A DNA stretch of 35,948 nucleotides from CAYZUC01 sp964481705 (GTDB lineage: Bacteria; Bacillota; Clostridia; Lachnospirales; Lachnospiraceae), in contig CAYZUC010000022.1 of NCBI GenBank assembly GCA_964481705.1, positions 1 through 35,948 on the forward strand, written 5' to 3'. A program made the translations under genes and the position numbers. Each line of letters begins with the position of its first letter. The first letter of the stretch is position 1. The notes under the pieces were generated by a model, which had not been told where the DNA came from, did not search any database, and was given only the letters and a program-made list of their open reading frames with translations. Below are positions 16,229-23,760 of this stretch, in pieces.

Positions 16229-16672
16229 ATGAGAATTAACAACAATGTTGCAAGCTTTTACAATGCAGCTAGCAGAGTTAATACAGCAGAACAAAACAGA
16301 AAAATTCTCGCCACCGAAGAAATAACAAATACTACGACCCAGGGGAAGGAAGAGCTTACACAGGCAAACAGTAATCAGGAATACGCAAGATCTTCTCAGG
16401 GAATCGTTCAGACTAAAGTATCACCAGAGAATTCTTATCAGAAACAAATGGTTAACGACCCACGATTTGCTGCAGAACGTATGGCAAGCAAGTTGATGGA
16501 TAAGCTTCCCATGATACTGGAAGATATGAAGAACTTACCGGATAACATGAATCAGAATTATGCAGTACCAGATTTCTCATCAAGTCCCGCTTCCGGAAAG
16601 ATTGTTATTAGTGAAAATAGTGTCGCTGACTACGGACAGGAGCAGACAGCTCTTCAGAATATTACCTTATAA
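16229..16672 (+). CDS. Small flagella-associated protein with flagellin-like N-terminus
   Basis: A 147-residue protein I do not recognise by family. It begins MRINNNVASFYNAASRV, close to the start of flagellins and hook-associated proteins (the flagellin in this window begins MKINNNSTAVLTAS), which suggests export by the flagellar type III apparatus. The middle is Gln/Asn/Ser/Thr-rich and looks disordered; a helical stretch FAAERMASKLMDKLPMILEDM follows. It lacks the flagellin D0/D1 C-terminus. A strong ribosome site (AAGGAGGCGAGG) precedes the ATG, and a sigma-D-type promoter and terminator bracket it as a single-gene transcript. A role as a secreted flagellar accessory or anti-sigma-like protein is inference. 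Confidence 0.7.
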   Translation: MRINNNVASFYNAASRVNTAEQNRKILATEEITNTTTQGKEELTQANSNQEYARSSQGIVQTKVSPENSYQKQMVNDPRFAAERMASKLMDKLPMILEDMKNLPDNMNQNYAVPDFSSSPASGKIVISENSVADYGQEQTALQNITL

Positions 16673-16693
16673 GTACAGACACTACCATATAAG

Positions 16694-16728
16694 AGAGACC
16701 GGCTATTTCCATCATGTCGGTCTCTTTT
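16694..16728 (+). terminator. Rho-independent terminator
   Basis: A perfect 8-bp stem AGAGACCG (16694-16701) / CGGTCTCT (16718-16725) running into TTTT. Confidence 0.8.
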
Positions 16729-16761
16729 CATTTGGAATCCTTGCTTTTTCTCGATACTGGT

Positions 16762-16788
16762 TAAGAAATGTGTATAATAAACCGAAAT
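16762..16788 (+). promoter_or_regulatory. Second sigma-D-type promoter
   Basis: TAAG (16762-16765), 15 nt, ACCGAAAT (16781-16788), against consensus TAAA-N15-GCCGATAT (three mismatches, CCGA kept). Correct spacing and position for the 966-aa/flagellin/FliS transcript. Confidence 0.55.
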
Positions 16789-16838
16789 ATAAAGCAAATA
16801 CATTGAGAGCATGAAGTTCATGCAGACGGGAGTCGACT

Positions 16839-19739
16839 ATGAAGATTGATGTAAATCAGTTGAACCCAAAATCCAATGTAGACGTGGAGAAGACAACCGA
16901 AAAAAAGACCACAAATGTTTCAAAACAGGAAGCATTCAGTGGATATCAATTAGACATTTCCGGCACAGTTATGGATAACGCAGCATATGGAGGTCATGGA
17001 AAGACCAAAGAAGAATGCATGCAGGAAGTGGGGTTAAATGACGTAGCCCTGCAACATAACTATATGGCGGTCATGTCTAATTCTTTGTCTACAGAAGATT
17101 TTAAAGAACTACAGGAAGAAGGATATCAACCAGGCCAAATGCCTGTGGAAGAAGCGGTTACGGTAGTGGATGAGATTAAGGTAACACTTGCAGAGGCCGG
17201 TGTTCAGGTAGCTGGCTATACCGATACCGTGGATGCAGATACATTGGAAGCAGTCACAGGAAACAAGGGACGAGCTATTTCTATTGAAAATAAATTAAAA
17301 GAGCATGATTTGCCGGTTACAAAGGAAAACCTAGACCAGGCAAACAAGGCACTCGATCAGGCAGAGCAGATTACAGAGCTTTCTGATGGTGCGAAGAAGT
17401 ATATGATAGAAAATGAACTCGAGCCAACGATTGAAAATACGTATCTTGCAGAACATAGCACACCGACTTTGGGGGATAAGCAAGGCCGCGGATATTACGC
17501 GGATGATACCAGCGGGTACTATGCAAAAAAAGCGGATGAACTTGATTTTACCCAGATAGAAGATCAGATGAAAAAAGTTATCGAAGAGGCAGGCCTTGAT
17601 CCAGATGCTATGGAAGATGCCAAATGGCTGGTGGAAAAGGGAATTCCACTTACTGTGGATACCTTGAGGAGTCTAACCGCTTTAAAAAGCATCAAAATTC
17701 CTTTTTCAACAGAAGAACTGATGGATTCCATTTCTCAAGCATTATCAGAAGGAAAAGATGCCATAAAGGCTTCCCTATTGCCGATTACATCCAAAAGGAT
17801 TCTTGAAGAGACAAGACTCAAAATGACGACGGAAGCAAATCACAGCTTGATGAAAAATGGAGTTGCAGTGGAGACAGAAGAGCTGGAAGAGCTTGTGGAT
17901 TCACTCAAGGAGCTGGAAAACAAGTATTACGAGACCTTACTTGGTGGAGAGAAAACGGAAAATCTTGATGAAAAAGTGTCACTTTATCAGGAAACCACAG
18001 AAAAAGTAGCCGAAATCAAATCTATGCCAATTGCTATGATCGGAAAGGTTTCTGCTGCAGACACCATTACATTAAATGATGTTTATCGAGAAGGTAAAGA
18101 GCTTCAAAGTACTTATGATAAAGCAAACCAGTCCTACGAAGCATTAAAGACAGAGATTCGTACCGACCTCGGGGATTCCATGAAAAAGGCATTTCGGAAT
18201 GTGGATGATATCCTAAAAGAATGCGGTATGGAGGTTACAGAGGATAATCAGAAGGCAGTTCGTATCCTGGCTTATAATCAGATGGAAATTTCCAAGGAAT
18301 CTATCGAACAGGTACGAGAGGCAGAACAAAAGGTCAGTCATTTCATTGATAAAATGACACCCGCTAATACTCTAAAGCTGATTCGTGAGAACATCAATCC
18401 TTTGGAGGAGGATGTCAGCAAGCTTAGTGAAATAGTGGAAGACATGCAATCCGGGGATATAGAAGAAAGCACGAAGTATAGCGAATATCTGTGGAAGCTG
18501 GAAAAAAATCAGGAAATCTCAGCAGAGGAGAGAGATGCTTACATAGGAATCTATCGTTTATTCCGGCAAATTGAAAAAACAGATGGAGCAGCAATCGGAA
18601 GTTTGGTTCAGCAGAATGCAGACTTGACGATGAAGAATCTGCTGACAGCAGGAAAAAGCAGAAAAAGCGCAGGAATGAACTACAAGGTAGACGATACCTT
18701 TGGTGGATTGGATGCAGTAAAATCTGACCAGCCGACAATTCTCGAGCAAATTTCCGCAGGATTTAATGATTCACAGTCTTCGGAAAGCAGGTATTATAGA
18801 GAGGCAGCAAAAGAGATTTTTAGTAAATTAGACCCTTCAAAGCTATCGCAAATGGGAATAACAGCCGATACTACTATTGATGAGTTGTTAAGTGCAGTAA
18901 GAAACAACGAAGAAAATGCTCAGATCAAGCAGGAATGGACAGAGGAACAGGCTGCAGAAATCCGACAGGCTATGCGAGTGGATGACAATATAATTCGTTC
19001 TCTGCTTGAATTTAACCAGCCAATTACCGCAGATAATCTGACAGCGGCTGAGCAGTTGATGAATCAGAGAGGTTCCCTTTATAAAGGAATCAAAGAACGA
19101 ACAAAGAATGTATCCGATCAGGAAGCCGGCGAGAAGCTGGAGGAGAGTATCGAGCACCTTTATGATGATATGACGGATGAGGACAGTACCATTTCTGCAT
19201 ATCAGGAATTACAGGCAACGGCAACGGATATACTTAATCTCGCGATGGACACACAGGATGTAAAAGCCCTTGATTTACGCCAGTTACAGTTGCTTCATAA
19301 GGAGCTTCACCTGGCAGGAAATCTGGCAAAGGAAGAGAATTATGAGGTACCGGTAGAAATAGACGGAGAGATGACATCCATCAATCTCAAAATCATCCAT
19401 GGGAATGGAGAAGGTGAAGTAGAGGCGACCATGTACACGGAGGAACTTGGAAGCGTAGCAGCAAAATTCCGGGTAAAAAAGGATTCCGTGGAGGGCGTTA
19501 TCGGGTGTAGCAGTAACGAAGGAACCGAGCAATTATCCGAGGTGAAGGAAAGAATAGCAGAGAAACTTTCAAAGGTGGGAAAGACAACGAAGAATCTTGC
19601 GGTAGTCAAGAGCAATTCCGTAGACATCAATCAATTTGGAGACAAAAGAACAGACCAAATCAAGGAAGAATCAAAAACAGATACAAAGGAATTGTATCAG
19701 ACAGCTAAGATATTTATTGAAGCCATTCGAGAACAATAA
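16839..19739 (+). CDS. DUF6240-like flagellar protein with FliK-like C-terminus
   Basis: A 966-residue protein resembling the DUF6240 proteins found beside flagellar genes in Lachnospiraceae (family from memory). The ATG follows GGGAG at 16828-16832. The N-terminus is polar and without a signal peptide. The long middle contains several degenerate repeats of the form (L)x(E)xxxPxTxxNLxxA: near residues 151-168, 188-204, 263-279, 475-492 and 718-737. Residues about 836-925 (VPVEIDGEMTSINLKI, then GEVEATMYTEELGSVAAKF) resemble the C-terminal domain of the hook-length regulator FliK. It is 15 bp upstream of flagellin and likely in the same sigma-D transcript. A secreted ruler or hook/filament-length role is inference; if it is an orthologue of FliK it is much longer than usual. 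Confidence 0.65.
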   Translation: MKIDVNQLNPKSNVDVEKTTEKKTTNVSKQEAFSGYQLDISGTVMDNAAYGGHGKTKEECMQEVGLNDVALQHNYMAVMSNSLSTEDFKELQEEGYQPGQMPVEEAVTVVDEIKVTLAEAGVQVAGYTDTVDADTLEAVTGNKGRAISIENKLKEHDLPVTKENLDQANKALDQAEQITELSDGAKKYMIENELEPTIENTYLAEHSTPTLGDKQGRGYYADDTSGYYAKKADELDFTQIEDQMKKVIEEAGLDPDAMEDAKWLVEKGIPLTVDTLRSLTALKSIKIPFSTEELMDSISQALSEGKDAIKASLLPITSKRILEETRLKMTTEANHSLMKNGVAVETEELEELVDSLKELENKYYETLLGGEKTENLDEKVSLYQETTEKVAEIKSMPIAMIGKVSAADTITLNDVYREGKELQSTYDKANQSYEALKTEIRTDLGDSMKKAFRNVDDILKECGMEVTEDNQKAVRILAYNQMEISKESIEQVREAEQKVSHFIDKMTPANTLKLIRENINPLEEDVSKLSEIVEDMQSGDIEESTKYSEYLWKLEKNQEISAEERDAYIGIYRLFRQIEKTDGAAIGSLVQQNADLTMKNLLTAGKSRKSAGMNYKVDDTFGGLDAVKSDQPTILEQISAGFNDSQSSESRYYREAAKEIFSKLDPSKLSQMGITADTTIDELLSAVRNNEENAQIKQEWTEEQAAEIRQAMRVDDNIIRSLLEFNQPITADNLTAAEQLMNQRGSLYKGIKERTKNVSDQEAGEKLEESIEHLYDDMTDEDSTISAYQELQATATDILNLAMDTQDVKALDLRQLQLLHKELHLAGNLAKEENYEVPVEIDGEMTSINLKIIHGNGEGEVEATMYTEELGSVAAKFRVKKDSVEGVIGCSSNEGTEQLSEVKERIAEKLSKVGKTTKNLAVVKSNSVDINQFGDKRTDQIKEESKTDTKELYQTAKIFIEAIREQ

Positions 19740-19754
19740 AGGAAGGTGCAGGCT

Positions 19755-20849
19755 ATGAAAATTAACAACAACTCCACAGCGGTTCTAACAGCCAGTTACT
19801 TATTACGAAGTGAAAATCAGTTACAAAAATCAATTGGAAAACTTTCATCTGGATATAAAATCAACAAACCGGGGGATGCTCCCGCAGGTTATGCTATTTC
19901 TACCAAAATGAAAGCACAGATTGATGGTTTGGAAAAGGCAACGAATAATGCAACAAACGGAATATCGGTAATCGAGACAGCAGAAGGTGCTCTGACTGAG
20001 ATACAGGCGATGATTCAGAGAATGAATCAGCTGGCTGTACAGGCGGCAAATGGAACAAATACTTCTGCAGATCGTGCGGCTGTTCAAGAAGAAGTAACCG
20101 CATTATGCAGTGAGATTACAAGACTTGCAAAGGAAACCGAATTTAATACACAGTCACTTATCGACGGAAGCTTTGAGTTAAAGGGCTATACCGACAATGT
20201 ACAGGTTAAGGTTCAATACTATAGCGATGAGACAAGACCAAATAAATATGCGCTTAATATCTCAAGAGCAGCAGACGGAACCTTCTCCATACCGGCAGCA
20301 GACTTGAACAAAATTGCTCCTAATGCAGAGGTTAGTCAGGAAGGAAACATCCTCACCATTTCTGCACTGGACGGAACAGAGATTCGGTTGGATATGTCAG
20401 ATGTAAGTAATGCAACACCTTACACACTTGCAGTTAATACAGATATTACAGGAATTGGAGCCATGAGACTCCAGATTGGAGCAAATGAAGGTCAGGTTAT
20501 TGCACTTTCCATACCGGAAGTATCTCTTGAGAAGATGGATTTAGAAGACATTGACTGTACAACTATAGCAGGTGCAAAAAAGGCAATAGGTCAGCTAGAA
20601 TCAGCGCTTTCCTATACATCTATGGTTCGTTCCAAGATGGGTGCTTATCAGAATCGTCTTGATCATGCAATTGCCAGCTTGGATGTCACCAGTGAAAACA
20701 TGACTTCCTCATATTCAAGAATTGTTGATACCGACATGGCAGAGGAAATGACCGAATATACCAGACTTCAGGTATTACAGCAGGCCGGAACATCCATGCT
20801 TGCGCAGGCAAATGAATTTCCGCAGCAAGCACTACAATTATTGCAGTAG
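19755..20849 (+). CDS. hag: Flagellin
   Basis: Subunit of the flagellar filament, exported through the flagellar type III apparatus. The 364-residue product has a flagellin D0/D1 N-terminus (MKINNNSTAVLTAS, then SIGKLSSGYKINKPGDAPAGYAIS), a conserved MNQLAVQAANGTNT segment, ETEFNTQSLIDG, and the paired C-terminal helix ending LAQANEFPQQALQLLQ. A short variable domain (about 145-255) lies between. I chose the ATG at 19755, 8 nt after AAGGAAGG; an in-frame GTG at 19746 overlaps that site. Two Cys (C118 in D1, C268) are unusual for a filament protein. The fliS gene follows in 21 bp, as expected for flagellin and its chaperone. Confidence 0.93.
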   Translation: MKINNNSTAVLTASYLLRSENQLQKSIGKLSSGYKINKPGDAPAGYAISTKMKAQIDGLEKATNNATNGISVIETAEGALTEIQAMIQRMNQLAVQAANGTNTSADRAAVQEEVTALCSEITRLAKETEFNTQSLIDGSFELKGYTDNVQVKVQYYSDETRPNKYALNISRAADGTFSIPAADLNKIAPNAEVSQEGNILTISALDGTEIRLDMSDVSNATPYTLAVNTDITGIGAMRLQIGANEGQVIALSIPEVSLEKMDLEDIDCTTIAGAKKAIGQLESALSYTSMVRSKMGAYQNRLDHAIASLDVTSENMTSSYSRIVDTDMAEEMTEYTRLQVLQQAGTSMLAQANEFPQQALQLLQ

Positions 20850-20870
20850 ATAAAGGAAGGATGAAATCAT

Positions 20871-21347
20871 ATGACGAATGAATTAAAACAGGAGTACACC
20901 TTAAAAATTTCACAGGCTAACCGTACTGCAATTATTGTAATCGTATACGAAATCGCATTATCTTATCTTGAAGATGCGAAAACAAGCTTTGCAGAAGATA
21001 ACATGGATGACTATAAGTCTTCTATCAAACAGGCAAAGAATTGCATTGCACAGCTTATCGATGCGTTGAATTTTGATTACGAGATTTCGTATCGTTTAAT
21101 GGAGCTTTATACCTTTGCAAATAGAGAACTGGTACAGGCTATTGTTAAAAAGGATACTTCCCATATTGATTCTGCGGTCAAGATTATTAAATCCCTCCAT
21201 AGTTCTTTCTCGGAGGTCCAAAAGGAGGACGACAGCAAACCAGTCATGGAAAATACGCAGACGGTATATGCCGGACTTACCTATGGAAAAACCACACTCA
21301 ATGAAAATATTGGGGCAGCAGGTCTCTCAAGAGGTTTTTGTGTATAG
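20871..21347 (+). CDS. fliS: Flagellin export chaperone FliS
   Basis: A 158-residue, all-helical cytoplasmic chaperone that binds the flagellin C-terminus to prevent early polymerisation. The YEIALSYLEDAKTSF and SSIKQAKNCIAQLIDALNFDYE segments match the FliS helical bundle, and the gene sits directly after flagellin. The ATG follows AAAGGAAGGATG. The C-terminal tail (about 120-158) is longer than in Bacillus FliS and ends in GFCV. Its last 21 bp overlap the 3' end of the convergent yaaL-like gene. Confidence 0.85.
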   Translation: MTNELKQEYTLKISQANRTAIIVIVYEIALSYLEDAKTSFAEDNMDDYKSSIKQAKNCIAQLIDALNFDYEISYRLMELYTFANRELVQAIVKKDTSHIDSAVKIIKSLHSSFSEVQKEDDSKPVMENTQTVYAGLTYGKTTLNENIGAAGLSRGFCV

Positions 21348-21548
21348 ATGATCTGCTCTCTCAAGTAGAAATTTGTATCGTTTTTGTATTGCATTCATCT
21401 CATAAATGTAGCAGTCAATCAAATCAGGGTCTGTTACGTTATCAAAATTAGAATACGCACTATGGAGCGCGACCTTTGTTTTCGCTATATCAGATAACAG
21501 AAGCTCGCGTTCTTTTTCTGCCTGTGTAATCACTTTCCGATCAAACAT
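21327..21548 (-). CDS. yaaL: YaaL-like DUF2508 family protein
   Basis: A 73-residue helical protein resembling DUF2508/YaaL: ERELLLSDIAKTKVALHSAY, then SNFDNVTDPDLIDCYIYE and RYKFLLERA. Function of the family is unknown. The ATG at 21548 on the minus strand is preceded by GGAGG; a longer in-frame upstream start exists without a ribosome site and would run into the palindrome region. In Bacillus, yaaL lies directly before bofA in the same direction (recR-yaaL-bofA). Here bofA is nearby but points the other way. The last 21 bp overlap fliS. Confidence 0.75.
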   Translation of the reverse strand: MFDRKVITQAEKERELLLSDIAKTKVALHSAYSNFDNVTDPDLIDCYIYEMNAIQKRYKFLLERADHLYTKTS

Positions 21549-21633
21549 AATTTGCCTCCATTCCAAAACATCACACATTGTTATGCTCTGCATTTCATGC
21601 CTACAGCCCGCCCTTCTCACACATGAGAATCGT

Positions 21634-21739
21634 GAAATGGGAAAAGGGGACGGGGCTTTTGTTGCAAAATAAGTAATGATTACAATTTGATAAATAAAAA
21701 AGATTTTGAAACAAAAGCCCCGTCCCCTTTTCCCATTTC
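21634..21739. repeat. 106-bp palindromic REP/MITE-like element
   Basis: Two 37-bp arms (21634-21670 and 21703-21739) are complementary except for one position (21664/21709), around a 32-bp AT-rich centre. Each arm contains the 11-mer GGGGACGGGGC (21646-21656; reverse complement 21717-21727), also found at 9332-9342. A weaker outer match (GCCCGC near 21607, GCGGGC near 21748) may extend it. No transposase is encoded. The stretch 21549-21879 has no gene; beyond this element I see only a weakly promoter-like AT-rich area near 21798-21826 and the bofA ribosome site (GGAGG, 21867-21871). Confidence 0.8.
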
Positions 21740-21879
21740 TCGTTGGAGCGGGCCGGGGACACGAAGCACAGGGCTTTGTATATAGTATGGTCAGAGGTTG
21801 GTAAAATATACTTAAAATGGGAATATTTTTGAAGGGTAAACATAGATTGGAGAGAGGAATTCTGTCGGAGGTTTAGGGA

Positions 21880-22155
21880 ATGAGTGATGTGATGGGGATG
21901 GCTTTGATAGGAGGAAGCTGCGTGCTGGTTCTTATGATTGGGTTCTTAAAGAGAAAGAGCTGGTATCTGGTAAAGTTTTTGCTGAGGGGAGTATTAGGCA
22001 TGGGAGCGGCAATTTTACTGAATCAAGGGATAGCAATGATGGGGTATCCTATGTTGCGTGTAGGAATCAATTGCATTAGCTTTTTGACATGCGGAATCTT
22101 GGGATTACCTGGTTTGGCAGTGCTTTATGGATACCTTGGGTATAAAATATTGTGA
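21880..22155 (+). CDS. bofA: BofA family protein (pro-sigma-K processing inhibitor type)
   Basis: A 91-residue membrane protein with two to three hydrophobic segments. The C-terminus, LRVGINCISFLTCGILGLPG followed by LAVLYGYLGYKIL, matches the BofA signature (VGINxxTxxxxGxLGxPG). In Bacillus, BofA holds the SpoIVFB protease inactive in the outer forespore membrane until pro-sigma-K is cleaved. The ATG follows TCGGAGGTTT. It precedes the Tad operon and is separated from yaaL by the palindrome. The presence of BofA suggests a sporulating lineage, but alone does not prove spore formation. Confidence 0.85.
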   Translation: MSDVMGMALIGGSCVLVLMIGFLKRKSWYLVKFLLRGVLGMGAAILLNQGIAMMGYPMLRVGINCISFLTCGILGLPGLAVLYGYLGYKIL

Positions 22156-22190
22156 AAAAGTACAAAATTGGAAAAAAGTGTTTTGAGGTG

Positions 22191-22219
22191 TAGACAAATG
22201 AAAAAACCTATATTATAAT
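22191..22219 (+). promoter_or_regulatory. Promoter of the Tad operon
   Basis: TAGACA (22191-22196), 17 nt, TATAAT (22214-22219). It is 25 bp before the first tad gene's ATG at 22244; AAAGGAGG lies between. No other promoter of this quality was found before 34432 on this strand. Confidence 0.7.
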
Positions 22220-22243
22220 TTGCCTTACGATAAAGGAGGCACA

Positions 22244-22750
22244 ATGAGTAATCAGGTACTATATGTTTTGTTACTGATTGCTGCCATGATGGATACCATG
22301 ACTTTAAAAGTCCGTAACTATCTGATTATAACAGGATATTTACTGGGATTTGCCATCAGTATCCATGTTCGAGGATCATCCGGAATTGCATTCAGCTTGT
22401 TCGGGATTCTGGTTTCCATAGCAGCACTCGGGATTTTCTATTATTTTCATATGATAGGAGCAGGCGATGTAAAGCTACTGTCCGTTGTCGGGATTTTCCT
22501 TGGCCCAGCAGATTTGTTCTATAGCTTGCTACCGATTCTACTAGCAGGTGGTGTCTTGTCACTTGCAAAAATTCTTATTGAGAGAAATCTCATCGAAAGG
22601 CTACAATATCTGGCCGAATACTTCACAAAATATTTTACAGAGAGAAGATTAATACCATACTATCGTGGTGAGATGGACAAATCCGGTGTAATTCCGCTTT
22701 CAGTCGCCATTCTCATTGGTGTGGTGATTTATCAGGAGGGATGGATTTGA
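22244..22750 (+). CDS. cpaA: Prepilin peptidase, A24 family (CpaA/TadV)
   Basis: Membrane aspartic protease that cleaves the leader of Tad pilins. The 168-residue product has about five hydrophobic segments. The two catalytic Asp are in AAMMDTMTLKVRNY (D after the first helix) and in the GxGD motif GAGDVKLL. The length fits CpaA-type enzymes that lack the N-methyltransferase domain of PilD. I chose the ATG at 22244 behind AAAGGAGG; an upstream in-frame TTG at 22220 overlaps the -10 and cannot be transcribed from this promoter. The last 10 bp overlap the next gene. Confidence 0.85.
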   Translation: MSNQVLYVLLLIAAMMDTMTLKVRNYLIITGYLLGFAISIHVRGSSGIAFSLFGILVSIAALGIFYYFHMIGAGDVKLLSVVGIFLGPADLFYSLLPILLAGGVLSLAKILIERNLIERLQYLAEYFTKYFTERRLIPYYRGEMDKSGVIPLSVAILIGVVIYQEGWI

Positions 22751-23760
22751 ACAAAAGTACATTAGCAGTATTTGACCTTGAGGAAGACTATGCAGTCTCA
22801 CTCATGGACTTTTTGAACCTCAAACAGACAGTTCCATTTGAGGTTCATGCATTTACAGATCGGGAAAAGCTGATTGCATTTGCAAGAACAACAAAAATTG
22901 ATGTTCTACTGATATCGGAAAATGCAGTGTTTAAAGAGATTGAGGATCTGGGAGCAGAAGAAATATTTGTTTTGTCAGAAGAGACCAATATTGTAGATAA
23001 AGGAGGGCATCGAACCATCTATAAGTATCAGGCCACAGAGAATATCTTGAGAGAGGTTATGTGTTACTACGCAGAAGTGTCTACTGTTTTCAAGAATCGT
23101 AGAGTATCTGTGGATCAGTCCATGGTAGAGATTATCGGTATTTACTCACCGGTAAAAAGAGCTCTGAAGACGTCCTTTGCACTGACATTAGGACAGCTGT
23201 TATCAAAGAAAAAGAGGGTCTTATATATCAATTTAGAAGAGTATGCCGGTTTTAATTCCTTATTTCAGGCGACATACATGACAGACATGTCAGATTTAAT
23301 GTACTATATCAGTCAGAACAAGCAAAACTTTATTTGGAAGCTTGCAAGCATGGTTCAGAATATTGGAGGACTTGATTATATTCCACCAGCATTCTGTTCA
23401 CTGGATATCAAGAAAATTCAACGGGATCAGTGGCTTACTTTTTTAGAAGAGTTAAAAAAATGTAATTATGAAGTCATCATCTTGGATCTGGGTGAGGCAG
23501 TGGATGGTATCTTTGATATCCTGCGTATGTGCAATAAGATTTATACACCAACAAAAGATGATGGTGTATCCTATGCAAAGCTCGAGCAGTACGAAGCTCT
23601 GCTTCGTATCATGGAATATGATGATGTATTGGATAAGACGAGAAAGCTGAGTTTTAGCTATTTCAGGGGCATAGAGTATGGGCCGGATCGATTGGTTTTC
23701 TCAGAGCTGGGAAAGTATGTACAGAAGCTAATCGATGCAGAAGAGAAATATCATGGTTAA
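22741..23760 (+). CDS. TadZ/CpaE-like pilus localisation protein
   Basis: A 339-residue cytoplasmic protein. The first 115 residues have a receiver-like alternation (LAVFDLEEDYAVSLMDFL, IDVLLISENAVF) as in CpaE/TadZ. The second part is MinD/ParA-like: IIGIYSPVKRALKTSFA (about 131-147) takes the place of the deviant Walker A, with only one Lys retained before TS, and VLYINLEEYAGF fits the following strand. Most MinD-type proteins have KGGxGKTT. A weak or absent ATPase is therefore likely, as in some TadZ. TadZ homologues place the pilus machine at the cell pole. Its ATG overlaps the cpaA stop, and its stop overlaps the next start, so translation is probably coupled. Confidence 0.8.
   Translation: MDLNKSTLAVFDLEEDYAVSLMDFLNLKQTVPFEVHAFTDREKLIAFARTTKIDVLLISENAVFKEIEDLGAEEIFVLSEETNIVDKGGHRTIYKYQATENILREVMCYYAEVSTVFKNRRVSVDQSMVEIIGIYSPVKRALKTSFALTLGQLLSKKKRVLYINLEEYAGFNSLFQATYMTDMSDLMYYISQNKQNFIWKLASMVQNIGGLDYIPPAFCSLDIKKIQRDQWLTFLEELKKCNYEVIILDLGEAVDGIFDILRMCNKIYTPTKDDGVSYAKLEQYEALLRIMEYDDVLDKTRKLSFSYFRGIEYGPDRLVFSELGKYVQKLIDAEEKYHG

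Noticed and set aside
21601..21843. Minus-strand 80-codon frame over the palindrome
   Set aside because: It reads through both arms of the inverted repeat, has no clear ribosome site, and shows no protein family features.
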